DNA of 10,073 nucleotides from UBA3103 sp002365855 (GTDB lineage: Bacteria > Bacillota > Desulfotomaculia > Desulfotomaculales > Pelotomaculaceae): positions 1-10,073 of the forward strand of contig DAOURR010000072.1 in NCBI GenBank assembly GCA_030627625.1, read 5' to 3'. This document shows, one piece after another, positions 1 through 6,530 of the stretch. The notes under the pieces are model-generated. The model was not told the origin of the DNA and did not search any database. It saw only the letters and a program-made list of their open reading frames with translations. Every line of letters begins with the position of its first letter. Within the stretch, counting starts at the first letter, position 1. Position numbers and translations under genes: made by a program.

Positions 1-2
1 AT

Positions 3-115
3 TTAGATACTGAAGATGAATTACAGCGTGTTGTGTTGAAACGTCCAGTAGGTATGTGACGCCGTCAATGAAGGAGTTAAAGAAGGCGGTTGAGGACGTA
101 GAGTTCGAAGGGTAA
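3..115 (+). pseudogene. 3' scrap of an unrecognised, frameshifted gene
   Basis: Two short open stretches in different frames look like one broken C-terminus. Positions 3-59 read LDTEDELQRVVLKRPVGM and then stop. Positions about 53-115 read YVTPSMKELKKAVEDVEFEG and then a TAA at 113-115. Both parts are hydrophilic and rich in Glu/Lys, and joining them needs a one-base shift near 50. I do not recognise a family. The gene would enter from the left edge of the window. It could also be chance open frame, so this is a weak call. Confidence 0.22.
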
Positions 116-306
116 TTTTTTGATTAACAATATAAATGGAATACGCACTAAACATGGTTCAGCGCATTTAAAAAGCATAAAACTATTCGTCAAGTAAATA
201 ATACATAGAGATTATTATAGAAGCTGAGTTAATTAAATACTTTTATATGAAACGCTACAAAAAATTGCTATTAAGTACACAAATTTTTTAGAATCGTGAG
301 GAAAAT

Positions 307-834
307 ATGCCTGATTCCTATAAATATGTTAGAGATTTAGAGACAGAGCTGGCTAACCATAGGCGTCTCTATTGGGTTAAAATAGGGTTTCGATCCTACC
401 AGTGGTGGTTGTTGTCAGCACTTACAATACTCGCTATTATTGTTTGGCTCATATTGGTAGATCGGACAAGGCTAATTGAACTCTCATTTTTCGGTGCGGT
501 AATAGCAATACTTAGTACCACGATGGATGAATATGGGTATGAATACCGCCTATGGAGCTACAACTTCCATCTTTTACCCCAGCTACCACATATCAGTTGG
601 GTATATTATTTCATGATGCCTATTATTTACATGCTAGTCTACCAGTACTTCAATGACTGGCGCAGCTACAGTGTTGCGATGGTTGTCGTTGCAGCCATAT
701 TGGCTTTCGTGTTCGAACCGCTTTTAATCAGGATGCATATCTATGTACCCCTAAAATGGCGTCACATCTATTCATTCCCGATCTACTTTGCCATCGGCGT
801 AGCCACCAAAGCTTTAGTGATAAAATTACAATAG
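307..834 (+). CDS. CBO0543-family multi-pass membrane protein
   Basis: This 175-residue integral membrane protein has no known biochemical role. The sequence shows a basic, soluble N-terminus (about residues 1-30) and then about five hydrophobic segments near 33-51, 57-71, 97-113, 121-138 and 155-173. Between segments 2 and 3 is a Trp/Tyr/Pro-rich loop (MDEYGYEYRLWSYN, then LPQLPHISW), typical of the small CBO0543-type proteins common in Bacillota. The start ATG at 307 has a GTGAGGA ribosome site about 4-10 bases upstream. It stands alone, with a recombinase remnant beginning only 8 bases after its stop. The family is known mainly from Bacillota genomes; family membership is from memory of its pattern, and function is unassigned. 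Confidence 0.7.
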   Translation: MPDSYKYVRDLETELANHRRLYWVKIGFRSYQWWLLSALTILAIIVWLILVDRTRLIELSFFGAVIAILSTTMDEYGYEYRLWSYNFHLLPQLPHISWVYYFMMPIIYMLVYQYFNDWRSYSVAMVVVAAILAFVFEPLLIRMHIYVPLKWRHIYSFPIYFAIGVATKALVIKLQ

Positions 835-841
835 ATCTTGA

Positions 842-1206
842 GTTTCTATGAACAATCAAAAGACCAAGAACTTGAACTACTTAAAAAAAGAGTTGTTGCA
901 AGTGGAACGCTCTATTAACCAACTCCTGGACCAGATCGAGCAGGGTTTCGGCGGGGCAGCCGTTGGCGCGCGTTTGAAAGACAGGGAAACAGAGCAGGCC
1001 GCCCTCCTGAGATGGAGGCAAAAAGCGCTGCTTCTTCTGTTAACGAACAGCTGGTGGCCGATTACCTGGATAAGATGAAGGAGCTCGTAAAAAACAAAGA
1101 TGACGAGGAAACACAACAGCACCTCGTCAGCCAGTTTTTAGACAGGGTTATTCTCTTTAAAGAAGATGTGGAATTTATACTAAAGATTTTGGTTACAAAT
1201 GTCTAA
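842..1206 (+). pseudogene. large serine recombinase, C-terminal coiled-coil remnant (frameshifted)
   Basis: Two overlapping frames together give the C-terminal end of a large serine recombinase (resolvase/recombinase family, site-specific DNA integration or excision). The first frame (842 to about 1010) reads LKKELLQVERSINQLLDQIEQG and later LKDRETEQAALL, the leucine-heptad linker of the family. The second frame (about 1006-1206) reads VNEQLVADYLDKMKELV, then QFLDRVILFKEDVEFILKI, the usual last helix and beta strand. One frame change near 1005-1015 separates them. The catalytic Ser domain, the recombinase domain and the zinc ribbon are all absent, and an in-frame TGA at 839-841 closes the 5' side. 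It is a dead remnant of a mobile element. The family is fairly certain; the original element cannot be named. Confidence 0.7.
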
Positions 1207-1326
1207 TGACTCATTCTTTAATACAATTTAACGATTTGTCCAGGCTGTTTGTTAGGGGGTGCATCTTCCTACTGACATTATACCAGTCCTGGCCGCTCAG
1301 AATTTGCAGAAGCCCGCACGGACATA

Positions 1327-1605
1327 TCAAACCATTTTTGTATACTGGCTCAAAGCACGTTTCAAACTCTCAATCTTGACCGAGCCTTCCCCAGCCTGCA
1401 ACGCATCGACCACGCAGTGATCAAGGTGATCCTCCAGTACAATCTGACTAATTTTTTGTAAGGCTGCTTTGGCTGAATTGAGTTGAATGATAATTTCGTC
1501 ACAGGGTTTGTCGTTTTCGAGCATCTTACGTATGCCTCTTAACTGCCCCTCAATCCTGTTGATTCTTTTACAGAGCTTCTCTACATCATGGTGTTGCGCA
1601 GACAT
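1327..1605 (-). CDS. csoR: CsoR/RcnR-family metal-sensing transcriptional repressor
   Basis: A 92-residue all-helical repressor of the CsoR/RcnR (DUF156) family. Such proteins bind an operator as tetramers and let go on binding metal. The N-terminal helix carries the family signature (LCKRINRIEGQLRGIRKML, about residues 11-29). The Cu(I)-type ligand set is visible as Cys35, His60 and Cys64 (CDEII; LEDHLDHCV). The retained His argues against the persulfide sensor CstR, which lacks it. The start ATG at 1605-1603 has an excellent AGGAGG site at 1615-1620. It is the second gene of a minus-strand operon, 58 bases after the P-type ATPase stop. Cu(I) is the best guess for the inducer, but the ATPase does not show classical copper signatures, so the metal stays open. 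Confidence 0.88.
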   Translation of the reverse strand: MSAQHHDVEKLCKRINRIEGQLRGIRKMLENDKPCDEIIIQLNSAKAALQKISQIVLEDHLDHCVVDALQAGEGSVKIESLKRALSQYTKMV

Positions 1606-1663
1606 CGATTAGCGCCTCCTAAACTGTATTTATGACCGATACCCCATATGAAGATTATAGGTA

Positions 1664-3523
1664 TTACTCCTTATACGTGAGTAATAGCGAAGAATTCACT
1701 ACCACAAACACCGATCCGAAATTATGCACCAGCGCCGCTGCCACCGGGGTCAACATGCCCATGCCGGCGATAATTATGGCCCCGAAGTTAATAAACATAG
1801 AGATGACGATGTTTATTACGATACGGCTTTTTGTCTTACGGCTGATCCTGACTATAAAGGGCAGTTTGCTCAGGTCATCACTCATTAAAGCAATATCAGC
1901 CGCTTCAATAGCTACATCAGAACCTATAGCACTCATAACGATACCGACCGATGCAGCGGCAAGAGCAGGAGCATCATTTACCCCGTCACCAATCATGGCA
2001 ACTGAATGTCCTTGAGCATTAAGCTTTTTAATAGTGTCGACTTTGTCTTGAGGTAGTTGGGATGCAAATACTTCAGCTACTCCCACCGCCTGCCCAATCG
2101 AATTGGCCACAGCTTGATTATCCCCGGTAAGCATCATAATGTTGCTCAAACCGGTTGTTTTCAACTCAGCAATGGTCGCGCTGGCCTCTTTGCGCAAAGC
2201 ATCGGCCACGGTGACAACGCCGGCCAGTTTTCCATCTATGGCCACCGGCAAAACAGTCCTCCCCTGATTCTGCATTTTCGTGATCAGACCCGTAGCTTCT
2301 TGATCTAAATTGCAATACTCGGCAACAATTTTTTCTCCGATCAATATCTTATGCCCATCTACGTCTGCAATAACTCCTTTCCCGGTATGCATTTCAAAGG
2401 TTTCCGGATCTCTAACGGCTATACCGAGGCTCTGGCTGTATGCAACCACCGCTTTTCCCAATGGATGTTCTGAGAATTTTTCGGCATTGGCGACAAGACT
2501 TAAAAAACTGCTTCTATCTATACTTACATCCAGGATGTTAACATCAGCGACCTGCAGCTCGCCATAAGTTAAGGTTCCGGTTTTGTCCATTACCAATGTG
2601 TCAACCTTGGACATCGCTTCTACGGCAGCCCCTGACTTGATCAGTACCCCTTTTTTTGTAGCATTGCCGATAGCGGCCATCATCGCAGTGGGAGTAGCCA
2701 GAATAAGAGAACAAGGGCAGAACACTACCAGCGCGGCCACTGCGCGATTAATATCCTGGGTGAGAAACCAGATCAAAACGGTACACCCTAAAGCAACCGG
2801 GACCAGGATACGCGCCCATTTATTAGCAATACGGACAATAGGTACCTTGTTCTGTTCTGCTTCTTCGACCAAGCAGATCATTGTTTTAAGTGATGAATCT
2901 TCACCCACACGAGTAGCACTGATTTCAATGACACCTTGTTGGTTTAAGGTTCCCTGATAAACATCATCACCGATTGTGCGGTCAACCGGAACCGATTCAC
3001 CGGTCATTATCGCTTGATTAATGGATGTGCTGCCCTTTACAATGCGCCCATCCACAGGAATAGCTTCGCCGGGTCGGACCAAAATCAGATCTCCTGTTTG
3101 AACTTCGGAAGCCAGTATCTCTTGCTCCCCATCTTTAGTGCGGATTGTAGCCTTTTGCGGAGTAAGATTAATAAGGGCTTGCAGACTCTTACGAGATCTA
3201 CCAGCTGTAAAATCCTCCAGCACTTTTCCCAACTGCATTATAAATGCAACTTCACCAGCCGCAAAATATTGTCCGATGATAACGGCGGCGACCAAAGCAA
3301 TAGCCACCAACACGTCTGCAGTAACGTCAAACTCGGTTATTAATCCTTTAATTGCCCCGAAAACGATAGGAATACCGCTTATGAAAATGGCAATCCAAGC
3401 CGGATCAAAAGGCCATCCGGGAAACCATTTAAAGAAACTCGCTATAAGGAAGACTCCAGCCAGCATAGTCAAGCACAGGGTACGAAACTCTTCTTCATCA
3501 CGGAATTTTTCAATGAAATACAT
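1664..3523 (-). CDS. heavy-metal translocating P1B-type ATPase, no N-terminal metal-binding domain
   Basis: This 619-residue membrane pump exports a transition metal from the cytoplasm using ATP. Visible motifs in order: hydrophobic segments near 14-31, 40-62 and 66-95; actuator TGES at 174-177; CPC at 269-271 in the membrane; phosphorylation site DKTGT at 313-317; SEHP at 351-354; TGDN at 466-469; GDGVNDAP hinge at 512-519; and two last membrane segments (about 568-615). It has no CXXC HMA domain before the first helix, which explains the short length against the usual 700-800. The last helix reads HNFGS at 600-604, where Zn/Cd pumps carry D-x-G and Cu pumps carry M-x-x-S-S, so the substrate is not settled. 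Start ATG at 3523 follows AGGAGAGG at 3533-3540. It is first in an operon with csoR. Confidence 0.92.
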   Translation of the reverse strand: MYFIEKFRDEEEFRTLCLTMLAGVFLIASFFKWFPGWPFDPAWIAIFISGIPIVFGAIKGLITEFDVTADVLVAIALVAAVIIGQYFAAGEVAFIMQLGKVLEDFTAGRSRKSLQALINLTPQKATIRTKDGEQEILASEVQTGDLILVRPGEAIPVDGRIVKGSTSINQAIMTGESVPVDRTIGDDVYQGTLNQQGVIEISATRVGEDSSLKTMICLVEEAEQNKVPIVRIANKWARILVPVALGCTVLIWFLTQDINRAVAALVVFCPCSLILATPTAMMAAIGNATKKGVLIKSGAAVEAMSKVDTLVMDKTGTLTYGELQVADVNILDVSIDRSSFLSLVANAEKFSEHPLGKAVVAYSQSLGIAVRDPETFEMHTGKGVIADVDGHKILIGEKIVAEYCNLDQEATGLITKMQNQGRTVLPVAIDGKLAGVVTVADALRKEASATIAELKTTGLSNIMMLTGDNQAVANSIGQAVGVAEVFASQLPQDKVDTIKKLNAQGHSVAMIGDGVNDAPALAAASVGIVMSAIGSDVAIEAADIALMSDDLSKLPFIVRISRKTKSRIVINIVISMFINFGAIIIAGMGMLTPVAAALVHNFGSVFVVVNSSLLLTYKE

Positions 3524-3532
3524 AGCTCAAAA

Positions 3533-3540
3533 CCTCTCCT
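3533..3540 (-). promoter_or_regulatory. ribosome binding site of the P-type ATPase
   Basis: On the minus strand the sequence AGGAGAGG lies 9 bases before the ATG at 3523, which fixes the start of the pump gene. Confidence 0.75.
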
Positions 3541-3547
3541 AGCAAAA

Positions 3548-3585
3548 ATAATATATGCCCTATGCCCCCATATAGCATATATTAT
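3548..3585 (-). promoter_or_regulatory. probable CsoR-type operator (inverted repeat around a G/C tract)
   Basis: Perfect 11-bp arms, ATAATATATGC at 3548-3558 and GCATATATTAT at 3575-3585, flank a 16-base centre with two C-tracts (cctatgcccccatata). AT-rich half sites around a G/C run are the known form of CsoR/RcnR operators. The outer arm includes the -10 box of the operon promoter, so a bound repressor would block initiation. This fits autoregulation by the CsoR encoded in the same operon. The repeat is seen; the binding is inferred. Confidence 0.65.
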
Positions 3586-3610
3586 ATTCCTATTGCTTAG
3601 TTACAGTCAA
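3581..3610 (-). promoter_or_regulatory. promoter of the ATPase-csoR operon
   Basis: On the minus strand a -35 TTGACT (3610-3605) is followed by an 18-base spacer and a perfect -10 TATAAT (3586-3581). Initiation would fall about 50 bases before the ATG of the pump. It overlaps the inverted repeat described as an operator, the layout expected for a metal-derepressed promoter. Confidence 0.7.
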
Positions 3611-3625
3611 TCTTTGATTAAGGCG

Positions 3626-3659
3626 TAAAAAACGAAAAAGCACCGTCTAAAACGATGCT
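3626..3659 (-). terminator. Rho-independent terminator downstream of the antitoxin gene
   Basis: On the minus strand AGCATCGT (3659-3652), a 5-base loop, and ACGGTGCT (3646-3639) form an 8-bp stem with one G-T pair, followed at once by TTTTTCGTTTTTT. It would end transcription from the toxin-antitoxin locus before the metal operon promoter, which starts 16 bases further on. Confidence 0.72.
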
Positions 3660-3845
3660 CTATAAAATCTCAATGCTGACCGAAAACCCGATAATTTAAG
3701 GCTCTCTCCTATTGTATCAATTATTGAGTTATGGTGGAGGCGGGGCGTACATTATCGTGACAAAGTCAAGAAAACTGAGTATATATCGCCTTCCATTGCC
3801 CAATAAATTAACACTGGTCCTGCATAAGAATGTCGATAGTGATTA

Positions 3846-4106
3846 TTACAACGTTTTCTTTTCCTGTATTAGTCTTTCTTTGATCCATAAACGTGCAAGA
3901 GTACCTTGTGTAAGGCCTTTCATTTTGGCAAGATTCTTTATATGTTTGATGTCATCATGATCTAGCCTGATAGGCAGTATATTATTGTCTCTGGTGCAAT
4001 CTACTTTGACCTCTTCAAGATCATCGTCAAATTCACTGAGAGAATGTTCATCCCAAAATTTTATTTCCTCTTCTTCACTTTTAAAGGAAGGTATTTTTTT
4101 GCTCAT
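3846..4106 (-). CDS. BrnA/CopG-family antitoxin (orphaned)
   Basis: An 86-residue antitoxin of the BrnA/CopG type, which neutralises a BrnT-like RNase toxin and represses its own operon. The N-terminal toxin-binding part shows the family signature IPSFKSEEEEIKFWDEHS (residues 5-22) followed by an acidic stretch. The C-terminal half (LPIRLDHDDIKHIKNLAK, then a second helix with LARLWIKERL) is a ribbon-helix-helix DNA-binding fold. The start ATG at 4106 overlaps the stop of the upstream toxin fragment (ATGA) and has AAAGGAGG about 8 bases before it, the usual tight toxin-antitoxin coupling. Its toxin partner keeps only 26 C-terminal residues here, so the antitoxin is an orphan. A terminator lies downstream at 3626-3659. 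The family is secure; exact BrnA naming is likely. Confidence 0.8.
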   Translation of the reverse strand: MSKKIPSFKSEEEEIKFWDEHSLSEFDDDLEEVKVDCTRDNNILPIRLDHDDIKHIKNLAKMKGLTQGTLARLWIKERLIQEKKTL

Positions 4107-4183
4107 TCTCCGCGCCTCCTTTCATAACGGCGTTTTTCAGTATCGGTCATGTCACGCGCTGTAACTGGTCTAGCCAATCCGCT
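4103..4183 (-). pseudogene. BrnT-like toxin, C-terminal remnant
   Basis: In frame immediately before the antitoxin, 26 codons read GLARPVTARDMTDTEKRRYE and on to RRRGE, then TGA at 4105-4103, overlapping the antitoxin ATG. The pattern of a strand ending in ARDM followed by a basic helix with ERRRYE-like residues is the usual C-terminal end of BrnT (DUF4258-like) RNase toxins. Upstream a TAA at 4186-4184 closes the frame, and the sequence there belongs to the oppositely oriented nucleotidyltransferase gene. The toxin has therefore lost its catalytic N-terminal two thirds. Identity rests on the tail and on its position before a BrnA-type antitoxin. Confidence 0.6.
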
Positions 4184-4962
4184 TTATTTTAAAGGGCGGC
4201 CTATTACTTTTCAGCCACGACAAGTTCAATACAAGGCCAACTATAGATATTGACTTCCTAGCTCTAAGAATACAAAACAATAACGATAATCTGAAGAAAA
4301 TAATCTCAGAAATAGCCAGGATCCAATGTAATGACGGACTTCTTTTTAGAACCGAAGATATTACGGTTGTAACAATCCTGGAACATGGCCATTACAGAGG
4401 ATTAAGAGCAGGTATTACCTGTAATCTTGGAAAGGCCAGAAACCGGCTTCAAATCGATATAGGTTTTGGCGATGTTGTCATAAGACCGATAGAAATTGAA
4501 TTCCCTGTTCTACTTGAAACAGACCAAATACCAATTATAAAGGTATATTCCCTGGAATCAGCTATTGCAGAAAAATTTGAGGCAATGATTAAACTATCTC
4601 TTTTAAACAGCAGGATGAAGGACTTTTACGACATCTACAATCTTTCAAAAAATAAGGACTTTGAAGGCAAAGTCCTCCAGGAAGCAATATCTCAAACTTT
4701 CCAGAGTAGAAAAACAACCTTAGAGAGAGAGCAAACAATCTTTCAAGACCTTCTTATCAACAGTGCCGAAAAGCAACGTGAATGGAGCAATTATATAAGG
4801 AGAATCCGTGTAAGCAGCCCAGAATATTTTAAAGATGTGATGAACCAAATCATATTTTTTCTAAAACCAATTTACGACTCCCTCTGCAACGAAGAAGAGT
4901 TTTTTCTTTACTGGAATTCTACAAATAATGAATGGTCAAAAAAAAGCCATCATACTGATTAG
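4174..4962 (+). pseudogene. AbiEii/AbiGii-type nucleotidyltransferase toxin, 5' end missing
   Basis: An open frame from 4174 to the TAG at 4960-4962 (about 262 codons) encodes a nucleotidyltransferase of the AbiEii (PF08843/DUF1814) type, the toxin of type IV phage-abortive toxin-antitoxin pairs. The catalytic signature is at the left end: RFILKGGLLLF, then TRPTIDIDFLA (GG followed by D-x-D). Further on are RLQIDIGFGD, the family motif SLESAIAEKFEAMI and RMKDFYDIYNL, so all core motifs survive. No ATG, GTG or TTG in frame precedes the motif and a TAG sits at 4171. About 30-40 N-terminal residues and the start are therefore gone, as is the AbiEi antitoxin normally upstream. An in-frame ATG at 4585 would give a 125-residue protein without the active site. 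Its 3' end lies in a terminator hairpin. Confidence 0.82.
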
Positions 4963-4981
4963 TTTCAGCTATGTGGCTTTT
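4942..4981 (-). terminator. bidirectional Rho-independent terminator
   Basis: AAAAGCCA (4942-4949) pairs perfectly with TGGCTTTT (4974-4981). The stem continues inward with CATA/TATG and CTGA/TCAG, interrupted by one single-base bulge on each side, and closes on a 6-base loop. On the minus strand it is followed by a run of eight T. On the plus strand the tail is CTTTTCCCTTTATT, weaker. It overlaps the last codons of the truncated AbiEii gene and separates it from minus-strand transcription arriving from the right. Confidence 0.72.
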
Positions 4982-5014
4982 CCCTTTATTCTTAATATAC
5001 AAAAAAAAAGATTA

Positions 5015-5195
5015 TCAATCCCACACCCGTTCCAGAACCCAGGTCCCCTCCCCTTCTGCATACAACAAATCACAGACCAGGCCCTGGTTATGTTTCGCAG
5101 CGGTAGCGCTGCGGCTCGGAATTTTTCAGCCAGCTCAGCCAGTGGCGGTCGTCCTCGCGGGCGACGCAGCTGAAAGGGATAGCTATAAAAGAATA
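5015..5195 (-). pseudogene. 3' end of an unidentified gene (frameshifted)
   Basis: The GC-rich minus strand here reads like a coding tail in two frames. From about 5195, IPFSCVAREDDRHWLSWLKN runs to a TAA. One frame over, AAKHNQGLVCDLLYAEGEG and TWVLERVWD end at the TGA at 5017-5015. A single shift near 5100 would join them. I do not recognise a family. It could be the far end of the helicase interrupted at 5361 or an unrelated scrap. A terminator (4942-4981) lies downstream. Composition clearly differs from the AT-rich AbiEii gene beside it. Confidence 0.35.
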
Positions 5196-5360
5196 GGGGA
5201 TGACTACGTATAAAGCCACCCCCTCTATCCCCGGCAGAACCCCGTCAGGCGCTCGGGTTGCTATCCAGCATCGCCCTATCCCTGGCGGGCAAGAGCCGTT
5301 TATAGCTTAACCAAATTCAAGATGACATTTCCATTTACACAAAATTATTTACACTACCCA
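5196..5360 (-). mobile_element. IS256-like insertion sequence end fragment
   Basis: Read on the minus strand, the piece starts GGGTAGTGTAAATAATTTTG and continues with a second GTGTAAAT. The octamer ATTTACAC occurs twice 14 bases apart (5333-5340 and 5347-5354), the arrangement at the ends of many IS256/mutator-type elements. It breaks a helicase reading frame at 5361-5365, which marks the outer boundary. Inside is non-coding, hairpin-rich GC sequence with no transposase. No matching opposite end is visible in the window, so it is a truncated element. The family assignment comes from the look of the terminus and is provisional; the left boundary is approximate. Confidence 0.45.
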
Positions 5361-5490
5361 GCCAAGTTTGTTGCACTAATAAAACTTTTCTATTCTGCAG
5401 AGCAAGCTCAATGGCTTCCTTTTGGCCTTTTCTAAAAATAGCTTTATCCCCAAACATCTGTTTTAAATACCGTTCAGCTTGTACATTCAT
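5361..5490 (-). pseudogene. RecQ-like DEAD/DEAH helicase, N-terminal fragment cut by an insertion
   Basis: From the ATG at 5490 (AAAGG about 7 bases upstream) the frame reads MNVQAERYLKQMFGDKAIF, then RKGQKEAIELAL and KVLLVQQT. This is the start of a superfamily 2 helicase of the RecQ-like type, with the FRxGQ-x-EAI Q-motif followed by the strand leading into Walker A. The expected TGWGKS is missing: after VQQT the sequence turns into the insertion-sequence end and stops at 5335. Only about 43 of the usual several hundred residues remain. The start lies 13 bases after the HNH gene stop, so the two were probably co-transcribed. Longer in-frame starts exist upstream (for example 5514) but lack a ribosome site. 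Confidence 0.65.
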
Positions 5491-5503
5491 AACGCTACCT
5501 TTC

Positions 5504-6421
5504 TTACCCGACATATACATTTTCGTTGTGCCACAACAGGAATTCGCGCGACGGTCTTTCCTCAATCCTACCCGGCAGTATAATTAACGGTTTGCCGTGA
5601 AGTGCGTAATACTCTCTGCCGTTACCATAATCATCTTTAATCCACCGGCTGACCTCAATCACATTTCCCTCGTTTATTGTGATGTACCCTCTGTCAAAAA
5701 GCGTGTGCACATCCTGCCTCAATAATATTCCGTTGTCCGCCCTGTGGGGACCAGCTTTCGAGTACGGCTTAATATGCGAAGCATTCAGGACAGGCAGAGT
5801 TTTTTCTCCGGTTACAGCGCAGCGGCGCTGATACGCCTCTGTGACAATGACCCTGAAACCGCCCTGGCCTAATCTCGGAGTAATAATTTGCGGTTCGCCG
5901 TATCTTCTGCCCTCTTCAAACACATTCATGCTAACGGTATAGGACAATTTATTTTGCACGGCGTCATACAGGCGCCGGCCTTCCAGTGTGTCTGTATTGT
6001 AAGTTTTACCCTGCACGATATTCGGCGACCAGCTCTGGGGCACCGGTATCCAGTCCGGCTCTTCAAAAAAGAAAGGTGTGGCCAGGATCAGGGAGCTGAC
6101 AATGGGATCGATGCTGTTCCTTTTTTCCGCAGGGCGGTATTTATCCATCCTGCTTAAAAACTCATCCAAGCCAGCGGTGCCGTTTTTTATCCCAAAGGCA
6201 TCCCAGGTCAAAGAAACCGGCAGCAGTGCCTGTCTCACAAAAACCCCGCCACCCACGATGAAATTCCGTGGTGAATGAAGCTTAAACAAAAAGAGGTCTC
6301 CCTGACTTATTGCTTTAAATTGCCGGATGCTCCTCGGCTGCCAGAAGTTCACCTCATCAGGATTAATGCTTTTAAGGAACGTATACCAAATGTAATCTGT
6401 CAGGCCTACATAAATCAGCAC
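5504..6421 (-). CDS. HNH endonuclease (putative restriction-type nuclease)
   Basis: A roughly 305-residue protein with an HNH_2-type nuclease domain in its C-terminal third. Counting from the GTG at 6433: Cys205 (RRCAVTG), NASHIKPYS at 217-225, DNGILL at 233-238 and DVHTLFDRG at 241-249, giving the His-Asn-His core that binds a metal and cuts DNA. The N-terminal half (YVGLTDYIWYTFL, DEVNFWQP, FLFKLHSPRNFIVGGG) is a conserved recognition-like module found in annotated restriction-type HNH proteins. I prefer the GTG at 6421 because GAGGTGA lies 9 bases before it and homologues begin near this point; the GTG at 6433 overlaps that ribosome site. An in-frame TGA lies just upstream of 6433. The protein looks complete and probably acts on foreign or modified DNA, which is inference. 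Confidence 0.85.
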   Translation of the reverse strand: MLIYVGLTDYIWYTFLKSINPDEVNFWQPRSIRQFKAISQGDLFLFKLHSPRNFIVGGGVFVRQALLPVSLTWDAFGIKNGTAGLDEFLSRMDKYRPAEKRNSIDPIVSSLILATPFFFEEPDWIPVPQSWSPNIVQGKTYNTDTLEGRRLYDAVQNKLSYTVSMNVFEEGRRYGEPQIITPRLGQGGFRVIVTEAYQRRCAVTGEKTLPVLNASHIKPYSKAGPHRADNGILLRQDVHTLFDRGYITINEGNVIEVSRWIKDDYGNGREYYALHGKPLIILPGRIEERPSREFLLWHNENVYVG

Positions 6422-6530
6422 AGCAAAATTCACCTCGGCAGATCAATGATTGCAAAGTTCTTATAGATTATGAAAAATTGTATATATTCCTGGTTACCTA
6501 GATATTCAAATATAAAGTGTTAGGCCTGCT

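Noticed and set aside
1632..3542. Several plus-strand open frames of 80-130 codons within the metal pump gene
   Set aside because: They lie opposite a clearly coding P-type ATPase, lack ribosome sites and encode no recognisable motifs.
3660..3845. Possible coding scrap between the terminator and the antitoxin
   Set aside because: Short open stretches on both strands (for example YRDKVKKTEYISPSIAQ on plus) but no recognisable family and no start or ribosome site.
4585..4962. A stand-alone 125-residue gene starting at the ATG at 4585
   Set aside because: The same frame extends upstream through the nucleotidyltransferase catalytic motif, so this ATG is internal to a truncated AbiEii gene.
5888..6466. 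Plus-strand open frames opposite the HNH gene
   Set aside because: They are mirror frames of a real nuclease gene with no coding character of their own.
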